Positions 7,633 through 15,118 of a stretch of 18,988 nucleotides of DNA are shown here, in pieces; positions within the stretch are counted from its first letter, which is position 1, and each line of letters begins with the position of its first letter. The DNA is from JAWLBW01 sp041687475 (GTDB taxonomy: Bacteria > J088 > JAWLBW01): the NCBI GenBank assembly GCA_041687475.1, contig JAWLBW010000055.1, forward strand, positions 1 to 18,988, in the 5' to 3' direction. Position numbers and translations under genes: made by a program. A model generated the notes under the pieces. The model searched no databases. It was not told the DNA's origin and saw only the letters and a list, made by a program, of their open reading frames with translations.

Positions 7633-7664
7633 CCGGGTCGGGGGGCGAGCTCCGGCCGACCCGG
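7633..7664 (+). terminator. Strong hairpin downstream of the DraG-like gene
   Basis: CCGGGTCGG (7633-7641) and CCGACCCGG (7656-7664) pair perfectly over 9 bp with a 14-nt GC-rich loop, 28 bases after the stop codon. No T-tract follows, so it is either a factor-dependent terminator or an RNA 3'-end stabiliser. Confidence 0.5.
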
Positions 7665-7748
7665 ACTCACGGTTACATGCCCTCTTCCGCAACGGGACGA
7701 CCCCTGTATTCCCGCAGGCCTTTCAGAAGAAAATGAACACCACTCCTC

Positions 7749-7778
7749 TTGACAGGGCTCCTTCACCTGCGGTGTAGT
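7749..7778 (+). promoter_or_regulatory. Sigma-70-like promoter of the hybrid kinase gene
   Basis: A perfect TTGACA -35 (7749-7754) is followed after 18 bp by TGTAGT (7773-7778, 4 of 6 matches); an overlapping TAGTAT at 7775 is an alternative at 20 bp. The start site would be near 7785, giving a leader of about 25 nt before ATG 7810. Confidence 0.5.
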
Positions 7779-7809
7779 ATCTGGCACAACGCTCCCATTT
7801 TGACCGGAT

Positions 7810-9531
7810 ATGACCAGAAAAGACGGCGAACAATTGTGGAAGACGCATCGACGGTCGTTTCTTGTACGACGCGTGCGTATTGCCGCCGCTTTCGGGGCCT
7901 TGGGCAACCTGAGCGTGTTCGTGTTCGACGCCCTGATGTCGCCCGATCTGAAGAACAGCCTGCTTACCGCCCGCCTGCTGCAGGAAGTCGGCATGTTTGC
8001 CGTGCTGGCCGCCACTTTCCTGCCCGTGGGAAAAAGATACCCTCAGGTACTTGCCGTGAGTCTGGCGGCCGCGGCCTCCATGCCCATGGTGCTGATACAA
8101 CAAACCCTCGGAGCGACGCCCATTACCTACTTCGCGTCCTACCCCCTGGGTATCTTCGGGGTCGGCGTGCTGTTGCCGGTGAGCCTGGGCATGCACATCG
8201 GCATTCAGCTGATCTTTCTCGTCTTTCACGCCCTCTTGCCGGCCTGGGCGGCCGGAACGCTGACCCCCGACGTTCTCATTTTTCACGCGTATCTCTTCAC
8301 GTTTACCTGCCTCCTGACCGATACCGCGGTCGTATTGCAGGAGCGCCTGCATAAGCGCAACTTTCTCTCGGAACTGGAGCTGCGCGAGGCCAACCACCGC
8401 CTGCAGGAAGAAAGCCGCAACCGGGCTGATTTCTTCGCCAGCGTGAGCCACGAGATACGCACGCCGCTGACCCTCGTGATCGGCAACCTGCACCTGCTCG
8501 AACGCTACATAGCCCCCCAGGCGAAAGAGCGGCGGCCGCTCGACACGGCTCTGCGAAACGGCGACCGGCTGCTCGGTCTCATCAACGAACTGCTTGATCT
8601 CGAACGCCTGGAAAGTACCGGCATGCTGAGAAAGCGGCCGACCGATGTCGCGGGTTTGGTCGTCGAGGCGGCCGCCAACTTCGAGTCGGATCGCCTGCTC
8701 GTTCTCCGGGGTTGCGACCAGCCTTGCCTCGCGGAAATCGACGCCACCCAATTCAAGAAGGTCATCTACAACTTTCTCTCGAATGCCTGGAAGTTCACGG
8801 CGCCTGCGACGGGTCGCATTGAAGTCGCGCTGGAGGCCGATCACCAATGGCTGCACCTGGGCGTCGAAGACAATGGTCAGGGCATAGCCCCCGAGCGTAT
8901 CGCCCGCATTTTCGAACGTTTTCACCATTCGGCCGCCCACCCCGCCGGCGGAACAGGCCTGGGCCTGTACATCGCCAATGAAGTGGTTCGCCTGCACGAC
9001 GGCCGCATTTCGGTCGACAGCCGGCCCGGCCACGGTTCGCGGTTTCAGGTTACGATACCGCGAGGGACGGCAGCACTCGAACCAGGCGCCGAGTTTGCCG
9101 ACGACGCACACCACGAGGCGCCTACCGAGACGACCCTGCCGGGGTCGGAAGCACAGCAACATTTCCGGGTGCTGGTCGTCGACGACGAGGCCGACATTCG
9201 AGAGTTCATACGGGTGGTTCTGGCCGAGCACTACGACGTGGTGCTCGCCGGTGATGGCGTTGCCGGTCTCGAGCAGGCAAGCCGCTACCGCCCCGACCTT
9301 ATCGTCGTCGATTCGCGCATGCCGCGCATGAACGGACTCGACATGATACGGACACTCAGGCAGCAACCCGAGCTCGCGGGCACCCCCGTACTCTTTCTCA
9401 CCGCCAACAGCGATCTGGAAGCACGCGACGAAGCCCTGCACGCAGGGGCCGACGACTTTCTCGCCAAACCGTTCGACGAGCGCGAGCTGCGCAGGCGATT
9501 GGAGAAGCTACGGGTGAATTTGCCGGTCTGA
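7810..9531 (+). CDS. Membrane-bound hybrid sensor histidine kinase
   Basis: Hybrid two-component kinase, 573 aa. Residues 22-177 contain about six hydrophobic helices forming a membrane sensor with little periplasmic loop. A short coiled linker (ERLHKRNFLSELELREANHRL) leads to HisKA with phospho-acceptor His214 in SVSHEIRTPL. The ATPase domain has an N box (NFLSNAWKFT, 321-330), a G1 box (VEDNGQGIA, 352-360), an F box (IFERF) and a G2 box (GTGLGLYIA, 381-389). The C-terminal receiver (450-573) has Asp458/Asp459, phospho-acceptor Asp501 (VVDSRMPRMNG), Thr531 and Lys553. All catalytic residues are present. It lacks an HPt or DNA-binding output, so phosphate probably passes to another protein. 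It converges with a CheY-like gene 30 bases away. No strong Shine-Dalgarno is visible. Confidence 0.95.
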   Translation: MTRKDGEQLWKTHRRSFLVRRVRIAAAFGALGNLSVFVFDALMSPDLKNSLLTARLLQEVGMFAVLAATFLPVGKRYPQVLAVSLAAAASMPMVLIQQTLGATPITYFASYPLGIFGVGVLLPVSLGMHIGIQLIFLVFHALLPAWAAGTLTPDVLIFHAYLFTFTCLLTDTAVVLQERLHKRNFLSELELREANHRLQEESRNRADFFASVSHEIRTPLTLVIGNLHLLERYIAPQAKERRPLDTALRNGDRLLGLINELLDLERLESTGMLRKRPTDVAGLVVEAAANFESDRLLVLRGCDQPCLAEIDATQFKKVIYNFLSNAWKFTAPATGRIEVALEADHQWLHLGVEDNGQGIAPERIARIFERFHHSAAHPAGGTGLGLYIANEVVRLHDGRISVDSRPGHGSRFQVTIPRGTAALEPGAEFADDAHHEAPTETTLPGSEAQQHFRVLVVDDEADIREFIRVVLAEHYDVVLAGDGVAGLEQASRYRPDLIVVDSRMPRMNGLDMIRTLRQQPELAGTPVLFLTANSDLEARDEALHAGADDFLAKPFDERELRRRLEKLRVNLPV

Positions 9532-9561
9532 CTCTGGCAAGACGGCCGCTCACGGCCCGTG

Positions 9562-9918
9562 TCATCGCACGTGATCCTTGACCACCTGCGCAAGGACATC
9601 GATATCGAAAGGCTTACCGATGTAACCTTCGGCCCCGACCTCGCGGGCTACATCGGGGGCTTCTTCACCGGCGGTCATGACGACGATGGGGCTGGTTCCA
9701 TGCTCGGCACGGTAGCGACGGGCGAAATCGTAGCCGTTCATGACGGGCATGCGCATGTCGAGCAGAATGAGCGCCGGAGACATTCCGAAATGACGAAGCC
9801 ATTCGAGCGCCTCGGCGCCGTTACGGGTCCACTCAACTGCAATATCGTCGCCGCTCAGCACGAAACGAACAAGGCCGGCGATATCGGGATCATCTTCTAC
9901 CAACAGCACGCGTTGCAT
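9562..9918 (-). CDS. Single-domain (CheY-like) response regulator
   Basis: Stand-alone receiver domain, 118 aa, with no output domain. All family residues are present: the acidic pair Asp9/Asp10 (LLVEDDPDI), phospho-acceptor Asp54 (ILLDMRMPVMNG), Thr82 (VVMTAGE) and Lys102 (GYIGKPFD). It probably acts as a phosphate shuttle or binds a target protein. The start at ATG 9916-9918 has GAG six bases upstream; ATG at 9922-9924 and an upstream ATG at 9978 are poorer. It lies between two histidine kinase genes, convergent to the hybrid kinase and divergent from the soluble PAS-GAF kinase, suggesting a common pathway. Confidence 0.92.
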   Translation of the reverse strand: MQRVLLVEDDPDIAGLVRFVLSGDDIAVEWTRNGAEALEWLRHFGMSPALILLDMRMPVMNGYDFARRYRAEHGTSPIVVMTAGEEAPDVAREVGAEGYIGKPFDIDVLAQVVKDHVR

Positions 9919-9999
9919 GTACATCTCGGTCGCCCCTGCGCCGCGGGGCCGGTTGCATTCGGGTTGACAGCATAGCACCGGTTTCTCGATGAATCCAAC

Positions 10000-10025
10000 A
10001 ATTCTACCTGCAAGAGTGTAGAATT
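10000..10025. promoter_or_regulatory. Perfect 8-bp dyad between receiver and kinase genes
   Basis: AATTCTAC (10000-10007) and GTAGAATT (10018-10025) form a perfect inverted repeat with a 10-nt centre, followed by TTT. It lies in the divergent gap of the CheY-like gene (starts 9918, minus) and the kinase gene (starts 10075, plus), so it cannot end either gene. An operator, or an early terminator/attenuator in a leader from the TTGACA-like box at 9964, are the options. Confidence 0.45.
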
Positions 10026-10044
10026 TTTCAGGGGAGCCATTTCA

Positions 10045-10053
10045 TGGTATGAA
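10045..10053 (+). promoter_or_regulatory. Extended -10 promoter candidate of the PAS-GAF kinase
   Basis: TG-G-TATGAA fits the extended -10 pattern (TGn plus TATAAT with two mismatches). The start site would be near 10060, leaving a 15-nt leader that contains the GAGG ribosome-binding site at 10066-10069. Confidence 0.35.
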
Positions 10054-10074
10054 AAGGGGCGCAACGAGGTAAGT

Positions 10075-12060
10075 GTGACCGAAGAAACACAAAACAACAA
10101 CGGCGATGCCACGACTCGCAGCGATCTCGACCGGTTGCCCGATGCGGTACTCGTCGTCGACGACGAGGGCACGGTCCTTTCCTGGCCACCGAAAGCCGAA
10201 GCCCTCTTCGGCTGGACCCGTGAAGAAGCCGAAGGTCGCCATGTGGGCGATACCATACAACCGGCGCATTTCCGCAGCTCGTTCGCCGAGCGACTGAAAA
10301 TAGCCGCCGAAAATCCCGATTCTCCCCTTCGCACCTGGATGTATGGAGACGCCCGCTGCCGCGACGGTCGAACCATCGCCGTCGACCTGCTCGTGCTTCC
10401 CTTCAGGCAGAATGGCCGCCAGCTGTTCCACACCCTGTTTCACCCGGCCCCCGAAAAACTTCATCGCGCCGACAGCATTCACTTCGAGGCGGCGCTGTTC
10501 GAGCTCGCCCGCACCTCGGACAAGTCGCTTTCCGAGTCGCTTGCGCGCATCTCGCGGGTCGCCGCCCACACTCTTTCCGTGGCAAGGGTGGGCATCTGGT
10601 TCTTTACCGACGACGATACGGCCATCGAACAACACGTTCTATACGAATTGTCGAGTGACAGGTCGAGCGTTCAGAAGTTGAAACAGTACGCCGCCGACTA
10701 CCCGGCCTACTTCACGGCTCTGCGCGAGCGACGGGTCCTTCCCGTGGTCGACGGCTGCAGCGACCCGCATATGTCTGAATTCTGCGCGTCGTATCTTCGC
10801 CCGCTGGGAATCACCTCGCTGCTCGACGTGCCCATCTGGAGTGCCGGCCGCATGGTCGGCATTGTCTGCCACGAACACGTCGGACCTGCCCGCGTCTGGA
10901 GCGAGGAAGAAATCACATTCGGCGCCGCCGTTGCCGATATGGTTACCGTGGCCCTCGAAGCCGAAGAGCGCCGCAAGGCTGAAGAAGAGGCAAGGCTTCG
11001 GGCCGCGCAGCTCGAGGCCATCACCGAGAACATGCTCGACGGGGTGACCGCCGTCGATTCCGAGGGCCGGGTACAGTTCGCCAATCGCGCGGCCCGCGAA
11101 TTCTACAGTCTGCAGCTCAAACCCGGCGACGATATGCGCGCCATTCTCTCGAGCTCGCAGCCAACCGCCGAGGGCAAACCCATCGACGTCGATGAGATGC
11201 CCCTGTTCAAGGGGTTGCGAGGCATCAGCGTCATCGACCAGATCGTGACGGTCAAGGACCACCCCACCGGCAAAGTACGCGTAACCCGCTTATCGGCCGG
11301 CCCCATTCGCGACAGCAACGGGAATATAACCGGCGCACTCGTTGTCGGCCGCGACATAACCGATCACGTCGATCTCGAACGGCTGAAGGATCAGTTTCTG
11401 CGCGTGGCCGCCCACGAGCTGAAGACCCCCATGTCGGTCATCAAAGGTTATGCGCAGGTCATCAACCGACTTGCCGAACGCAACGAGCCGCTGCCGAAGG
11501 AGGTGGCCGCCTCACTCGTACGCGGCAGCGAACGCATGTCGGCCATGGTGGGCGATCTTCTTCACGCACTGAAGGCGCAACAGGGCCTTTTCGCCATGCC
11601 GCTCGAAGTTTCGGAGTTCCGCCTCGACGAGGCCGTCGCCCAACTCGTGGCCGATCTGACCACGACCACCACCCGCCACCGCCTGGAAACGGCCGGGCTT
11701 GCGCCGGTAATCGTTCGCGGCGATCGCCGCCGAGTGCAGCAGGCGGTCAGTAACCTGCTCGAGAACGCCATCAAATATTCGCCCGCAGGCGGCACCATCA
11801 CGACCGGGGTTTCCCGCACCGACGGCGAAGCCGAAGTGTGGGTGCGCGATGAGGGTGTCGGCATACCCCGCGAACAGCAGCAGCGTCTCTTCCAGCTGTT
11901 CTATCGCGCCCATACCGACACGCCCCATGACGCGGGCGGCCTGGGAATCGGCCTGTTTCTGGTCAAGGCCATCGTCGAGGAACACGGCGGAAGCGTGAGT
12001 TTCACGTCTGAACCCGGCCGGGGCAGCACCTTCCGCTTTCGCCTGCCCCTCGCCTCCTAG
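10075..12060 (+). CDS. Soluble PAS-GAF-PAS sensor histidine kinase
   Basis: Cytosolic sensor kinase, 661 aa, with no signal peptide or membrane helix. Order: PAS (about 15-125; LPDAVLVVDDEGTVLSWPP), GAF (140-295; DVPIWSAGRMVGIVCHEHVG), short coiled coil (295-312), second PAS (312-430; ENMLDGVTAVDSEGRVQFANRAA, ending VVGRDITD), then HisKA with phospho-acceptor His447 (AAHELKTPMS). The ATPase domain has an N box (SNLLENAIKY, Asn564), a G1 box (RDEGVGIP, near 591-598) and a G2 box (GGLGIGLFLVKAI, 621-633). It starts at GTG 10075, supported by GAGG five bases upstream. No receiver is attached, so its partner is probably the divergent CheY-like protein 156 bp away. The cytosolic sensors suggest it reads an internal ligand, redox state or light, not determinable here. 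Confidence 0.95.
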   Translation: MTEETQNNNGDATTRSDLDRLPDAVLVVDDEGTVLSWPPKAEALFGWTREEAEGRHVGDTIQPAHFRSSFAERLKIAAENPDSPLRTWMYGDARCRDGRTIAVDLLVLPFRQNGRQLFHTLFHPAPEKLHRADSIHFEAALFELARTSDKSLSESLARISRVAAHTLSVARVGIWFFTDDDTAIEQHVLYELSSDRSSVQKLKQYAADYPAYFTALRERRVLPVVDGCSDPHMSEFCASYLRPLGITSLLDVPIWSAGRMVGIVCHEHVGPARVWSEEEITFGAAVADMVTVALEAEERRKAEEEARLRAAQLEAITENMLDGVTAVDSEGRVQFANRAAREFYSLQLKPGDDMRAILSSSQPTAEGKPIDVDEMPLFKGLRGISVIDQIVTVKDHPTGKVRVTRLSAGPIRDSNGNITGALVVGRDITDHVDLERLKDQFLRVAAHELKTPMSVIKGYAQVINRLAERNEPLPKEVAASLVRGSERMSAMVGDLLHALKAQQGLFAMPLEVSEFRLDEAVAQLVADLTTTTTRHRLETAGLAPVIVRGDRRRVQQAVSNLLENAIKYSPAGGTITTGVSRTDGEAEVWVRDEGVGIPREQQQRLFQLFYRAHTDTPHDAGGLGIGLFLVKAIVEEHGGSVSFTSEPGRGSTFRFRLPLAS

Positions 12061-12092
12061 TAGACCGTCGGAGCACCAGGGCCCCGCGATTC

Positions 12093-13634
12093 TCAGCGAT
12101 AGGCCGTTTCGTCGGCAAACTCGGCCACAACGGCCGGAAGCAGCCGGTTGGCGCCGGCAATGCTGCCGTATACCTCGCCCAGCTTCTTGAGCGAACGCTC
12201 CTTCGTTTCCACATCGTAGGCGAAGGCGCCGAACTTCATGCCGAAGCCGTGGTTCCACTCATAGTTGTCGATGAGCGACCAATAGAAGTACCCCCTGACG
12301 TCGGCCCCGTCGGCAATTGCCTTGCGAAGCCAGGTCAGGTGGTTGACCACGAAGGCAGCCCCCCTGTCTTCATCAGGCTTGTTGACGGTGCCGTTTTCGG
12401 TGATATAGACGGGAAGGTCGTATGTTTCCTTCACGAACATGGCCACTTTGTAGAGACCGTCGGGACGGGCGGCAAACAGGTCGGTCGTGTCGGGCAGGAA
12501 GGTGAAAAGCGGCAACTCCGAGAACAGGGGCGCCATGCCGCTCACGGTCAGCGTCGTGTAGTAGTTGATGCCGACGAAGTCCATGCGTCCGCCGAGATCG
12601 TCGCGCTTTTCGTCGAGCTCGCCCAGAATCAGCGGGTCGAGCATGAAGCGATTGTAGAGCTGATGGGCGTCGGCCGCCGCGGCCACATCAAGCTCGCGCT
12701 CGGGATCCTTCGGCTCGGTCGGCGCCAGGTTCGGCACCAGCCCCACCTGGGTATCGACACCGTCGCCGTCGGCATCGACCGTGTCGCCGGCATGAATGGC
12801 ATCGTACATGCGGGCGTGGGCTTCTACCATGTTCAGAATGACGCGGGTCAGGTACTCGATATCGCCGCCGTTGAGAATGGAAATGCCGGGGGGGTTGGTG
12901 CGCTCGGGCCCGGGAAAGGCATACCCGGCCAGCACCACGGCATAAGGCTCGTTCAGCGTTGCCCAGAGGTCGACCTTGTCGCCGAACTCGCGGGCGGCAA
13001 AGCCGGCGTACTTGGCCATCTCGGGAATCAGGCGGTCGCCGTCGAGCCAACCGCGGTTCTCGCAGCCCTCGGGATCCTTGTGGCAGGCGACGCCGTCGTG
13101 AATCCACGTAGGCATCGAGTAGTGAATCAGGGTAACGAGCGGCGTGATGCCACGCTCCTGCAGCGCTTCAAAAACGGCATGGTAATGCGCCAGGCCTTCG
13201 GGATCGGCCATCGCTCGCAGCGTTTCATGGTCGTCGACCCCCTCGGTGCTGGTGGTGAACAGGCGGCTCCACTCGATACTCATGCGGTAGCCGTTGTTTT
13301 TGAGCTTCTCGACCGCCAGGTCGAAGTCGGTTTCGTACAGCTCCCAGTGACCCGGTCCGTCTTCGAGCGGGTCGCCGTTGGTCAGCTCCTCTTCGATGAT
13401 GCCGGCGTCGGTGGCCCACTGGGTCCAGTCGCTGTAGGTGTCGGTGCAGGGACCGCTCGGGCAGCCCATGTCGACCTGAAAACCGGCCGTGGCCGTTCCC
13501 CAGAGAAAGCCCTGCGGAAACGGATCGGATACGGAGAAGCCCTTCTCTCCGTTACTGTTGTCTGAACAGGCGATGAGCGAAACGGCGAGGGCCGCCGCGG
13601 CCAGCGAGAAGAAGCGATGCCGGAAAAAAGCCAT
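12093..13634 (-). CDS. GH1 beta-glucosidase lipoprotein
   Basis: Retaining glycoside hydrolase family 1 enzyme, 513 aa, acting on beta-glucosides or related beta-glycosides. Residues 1-22 are a lipoprotein signal with lipobox LIAC and lipidated Cys23; Ser at +2 favours the outer membrane. GH1 motifs: FLWGTATAGFQVD (43-55), MSIEWSRL (118-125), HY at 171-172, acid/base Glu229 in TLNEP, NYYT at 357-360, nucleophile Glu413 in ITENG, and YFYWSLIDNYEW (449-460). All catalytic elements are present. Two extras are visible: Cys pairs at 58/63 and 184/191 that may form disulfides, and an Asp-rich loop at 287-294 (DADGDGVD) resembling a calcium-binding loop. Most bacterial GH1 enzymes are cytoplasmic, so export is notable. 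No clear Shine-Dalgarno. It is divergent from the Nudix gene and convergent with the kinase. Confidence 0.93.
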   Translation of the reverse strand: MAFFRHRFFSLAAAALAVSLIACSDNSNGEKGFSVSDPFPQGFLWGTATAGFQVDMGCPSGPCTDTYSDWTQWATDAGIIEEELTNGDPLEDGPGHWELYETDFDLAVEKLKNNGYRMSIEWSRLFTTSTEGVDDHETLRAMADPEGLAHYHAVFEALQERGITPLVTLIHYSMPTWIHDGVACHKDPEGCENRGWLDGDRLIPEMAKYAGFAAREFGDKVDLWATLNEPYAVVLAGYAFPGPERTNPPGISILNGGDIEYLTRVILNMVEAHARMYDAIHAGDTVDADGDGVDTQVGLVPNLAPTEPKDPERELDVAAAADAHQLYNRFMLDPLILGELDEKRDDLGGRMDFVGINYYTTLTVSGMAPLFSELPLFTFLPDTTDLFAARPDGLYKVAMFVKETYDLPVYITENGTVNKPDEDRGAAFVVNHLTWLRKAIADGADVRGYFYWSLIDNYEWNHGFGMKFGAFAYDVETKERSLKKLGEVYGSIAGANRLLPAVVAEFADETAYR

Positions 13635-13716
13635 GGGTTACCCGTTAGTATGCAAGCGGTGATATGGTAGCGCACCCCGGGCCCTCGCTCAACCCGTTCG
13701 CGCAGGCGGTGTCGGT

Positions 13717-13725
13717 TGGTATACC
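13717..13725 (+). promoter_or_regulatory. Extended -10 promoter candidate of the Nudix gene
   Basis: TG-G-TATACC is an extended -10 match (4 of 6 in the hexamer plus the TG). The start site would be near 13732, which rules out the ATG at 13664 and leaves a leader of about 30 nt before ATG 13763. Confidence 0.4.
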
Positions 13726-13762
13726 CTGTTGTGAGATGTTCACCGTTCCATCGAGTTGTTTC

Positions 13763-14257
13763 ATGCAGCTTCGCCGCCGTGTTCTCGAAACCGTACTCTG
13801 CTACGTCGTCGACCCCGACCATCGCTTCCTCATGATGTTCAGGGGAAAAAAGGAAGGCGATATTCACAAGGGCAAATACAACGCTCCGGGTGGAAAGCTG
13901 GAACAGGGAGAGTCGCCCGTCGACGCCATGAAGCGCGAGGTGTTCGAGGAAACCGGCCTCACGGTCACGGCATATCGGCGGCTGGGCTTTCTGGCCTTTC
14001 CCGGCTTCCATCAAGACGAACACGGCTCTATCGACGAAAGTACCCACGTCTTTCTGATTACCGAATGGCAGGGCGAGCCGCCGGCCGAGTGCGCCGAGGG
14101 CACGCTCGAGTGGGTTCCGGCCGACCGCCTGCTTTCGCTTCCCCTCTGGGAAGGCGACCGGGCTTTTCTGCCCTGGGTCATCGAGGGGCGTGCCTTCGAA
14201 GGCAAGCTGCTCTACGAAAACGGTGTCTTCCGGTCGGCCGAACTGCACGCCATGTGA
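13763..14257 (+). CDS. Nudix hydrolase, MutT/8-oxo-dGTP diphosphatase-like
   Basis: Small cytosolic Nudix enzyme, 164 aa, hydrolysing a nucleoside diphosphate linked to another group. The Nudix box is intact: Gly44-x5-Glu50-x7-Arg58-Glu59-Val-x-Glu62-Glu63-x-Gly65-Leu66. The N-terminal strand (ETVLCYVVDPDHRFLMMFRG) and the motif KYNAPGGKLE resemble 8-oxo-dGTP/oxidised-nucleotide hydrolases, so nucleotide-pool sanitation is the likeliest role; substrate class cannot be proven by motif. In-frame ATGs exist at 13664, 13736 and 13763. The last is chosen because the others precede or abut the predicted transcription start, and family members begin right before the first strand. It diverges from the GH1 gene and is followed by a short hairpin. 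Confidence 0.88.
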   Translation: MQLRRRVLETVLCYVVDPDHRFLMMFRGKKEGDIHKGKYNAPGGKLEQGESPVDAMKREVFEETGLTVTAYRRLGFLAFPGFHQDEHGSIDESTHVFLITEWQGEPPAECAEGTLEWVPADRLLSLPLWEGDRAFLPWVIEGRAFEGKLLYENGVFRSAELHAM

Positions 14258-14265
14258 CCTGAAAC

Positions 14266-14281
14266 CGCCGGGTTCCCGGCG
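14266..14281 (+). terminator. Short GC hairpin after the Nudix gene
   Basis: CGCCGG (14266-14271) and CCGGCG (14276-14281) pair across a GTTC loop, 8 bases after the stop. There is no T-tract, so this is only a possible terminator. Confidence 0.4.
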
Positions 14282-14383
14282 TGCCCGGCCCCCATTGGCG
14301 AAAAAGCCTGCATCTTGACGATGTCCATTCATCGCCGTGCATGGCCGACTTACCGCGGCCCCGCTTCCCAAGCGCACGCAAGC

Positions 14384-14405
14384 CAATACCTGATTCAGTG
14401 TATTG
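14384..14405. promoter_or_regulatory. Dyad upstream of the small orphan gene
   Basis: CAATAC (14384-14389) and GTATTG (14400-14405) form a 6-bp perfect inverted repeat with a 10-nt centre that itself folds partly (CTGA/TCAG). The core TACCTG-N4-AGTGTA also occurs in the dyad at 10000-10025. It lies about 130 bases upstream of the gene at 14535. A possible operator; no promoter with good spacing was found here. Confidence 0.3.
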
Positions 14406-14534
14406 TCGCCCTCGCCCGTCGCTGTCAGAATGCCTTACGCTACAGGCAGGGCACGTCCGGCCACACGTTCGCTCTGTAAGCCTGGACTCCGAGCGTTCGA
14501 CGACCGGACGTTCCGCCCCACGAGGGCGCAGACG

Positions 14535-14774
14535 ATGGGTTGCAAGATGCGTATTCAAGGAAGCGATAATCTCTGGTACATCGTTCCCGACCTGGGCAAG
14601 AAGCATGTCGTGCTGGCCGAACTTCTCGAAGACGGCTTCTTTTACGGCAAGACCGTGGCCCCCAACGAGCAGGGTGAACTCTGCGTCGAGGTGCTCGGCG
14701 ATCTCGACTGGGCCTGCGAGGTGGCGACCTACCTCTACATAATCGCCACCATGAGTGCCGGCCGGGTCAACTGA
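14535..14774 (+). CDS. Small soluble protein of unknown function
   Basis: Hypothetical protein of 79 aa that I do not recognise. It reads as a compact mixed alpha/beta domain: strands around MRIQGSDNLWYIVPDL, an acidic middle (LLEDGFFYGKTV), then ELCVEVLGDLDWACEVATYLYIIATM, which is mildly hydrophobic but not a clear membrane helix. Start ATG 14535 has GAGGG eight bases upstream, and Met5 (14547) is an alternative. Coding potential rests on the good ribosome site, isolation between the Nudix gene and the membrane-protein array, and plausible composition. It is the first small gene before the array, but lies 119 bp from it and shares no features with those proteins. Confidence 0.65.
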   Translation: MGCKMRIQGSDNLWYIVPDLGKKHVVLAELLEDGFFYGKTVAPNEQGELCVEVLGDLDWACEVATYLYIIATMSAGRVN

Positions 14775-14893
14775 CTCGCCCGAAAGAGTGGCGCCGGTAA
14801 GGTAAGCGGTCTCGCGGCCGCACCACGCCGCTGCCTTGCCCCCCGGAACCGATCATACTGACCCGGGACATGAATGATTCCGGGGGGTCCGCG

Positions 14894-15118
14894 ATGCCGC
14901 TTGTCCACGACAGGCGTCTCCGACAACGTATTCGCTGGGCCGGAGGCTTTTTCGTACTTTCCGTGAGCGCCGTGGCAACGGCCGTATTCTACGCCGTTGC
15001 CGGCAGAGCGGCCGAGGCCTCGGTACTGGCCGTGGGCGGCGTGCTTGCCTTCTTTGCAGGTCTGGCACTGGGCCCCCGACAGAACCAGGAAAACCGAAAG
15101 GGGAAGCAGAGATCATGA
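14894..15118 (+). CDS. Two-helix small membrane protein, array member 1
   Basis: First of nine consecutive small two-helix proteins; 74 aa. A basic N-terminus (HDRRLRQRIR) precedes helix 1 (about 15-34), a short turn with AGRAAE, helix 2 (about 41-58), and a short polar tail (GPRQNQENRKGKQRS). The positive residues on both ends predict both termini in the cytoplasm. It has the shortest tail of the set. ATG 14894 is preceded by GGGGGG at six bases; ATG 14870 is an alternative adding eight residues. Its stop overlaps the next start as ATGA, so the two are translationally coupled. The turn GRxxE is shared with member 2. No known family recognised. Confidence 0.7.
   Translation: MPLVHDRRLRQRIRWAGGFFVLSVSAVATAVFYAVAGRAAEASVLAVGGVLAFFAGLALGPRQNQENRKGKQRS

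Noticed and set aside
7723..9441. 572-codon open frame on the minus strand opposite the hybrid kinase
   Set aside because: Fully antisense to a kinase with every catalytic motif intact; the composition is a codon-bias shadow and no domain is recognisable.
9541..9560. Possible bidirectional terminator between the convergent kinase and receiver genes
   Set aside because: ACGGCC and GGCCCGT can pair only with a bulge, and no T-tract exists on either strand; too weak to annotate.
11512..12258. 248-codon minus-strand frame opposite the PAS-GAF kinase
   Set aside because: Antisense to the HisKA/ATPase region, whose motifs are intact, and overlaps the end of the GH1 gene.
12249..13565. 438-codon open frame on the plus strand opposite the GH1 gene
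   Set aside because: Antisense shadow of a complete GH1 enzyme in high-GC DNA; no ribosome site or family resemblance.
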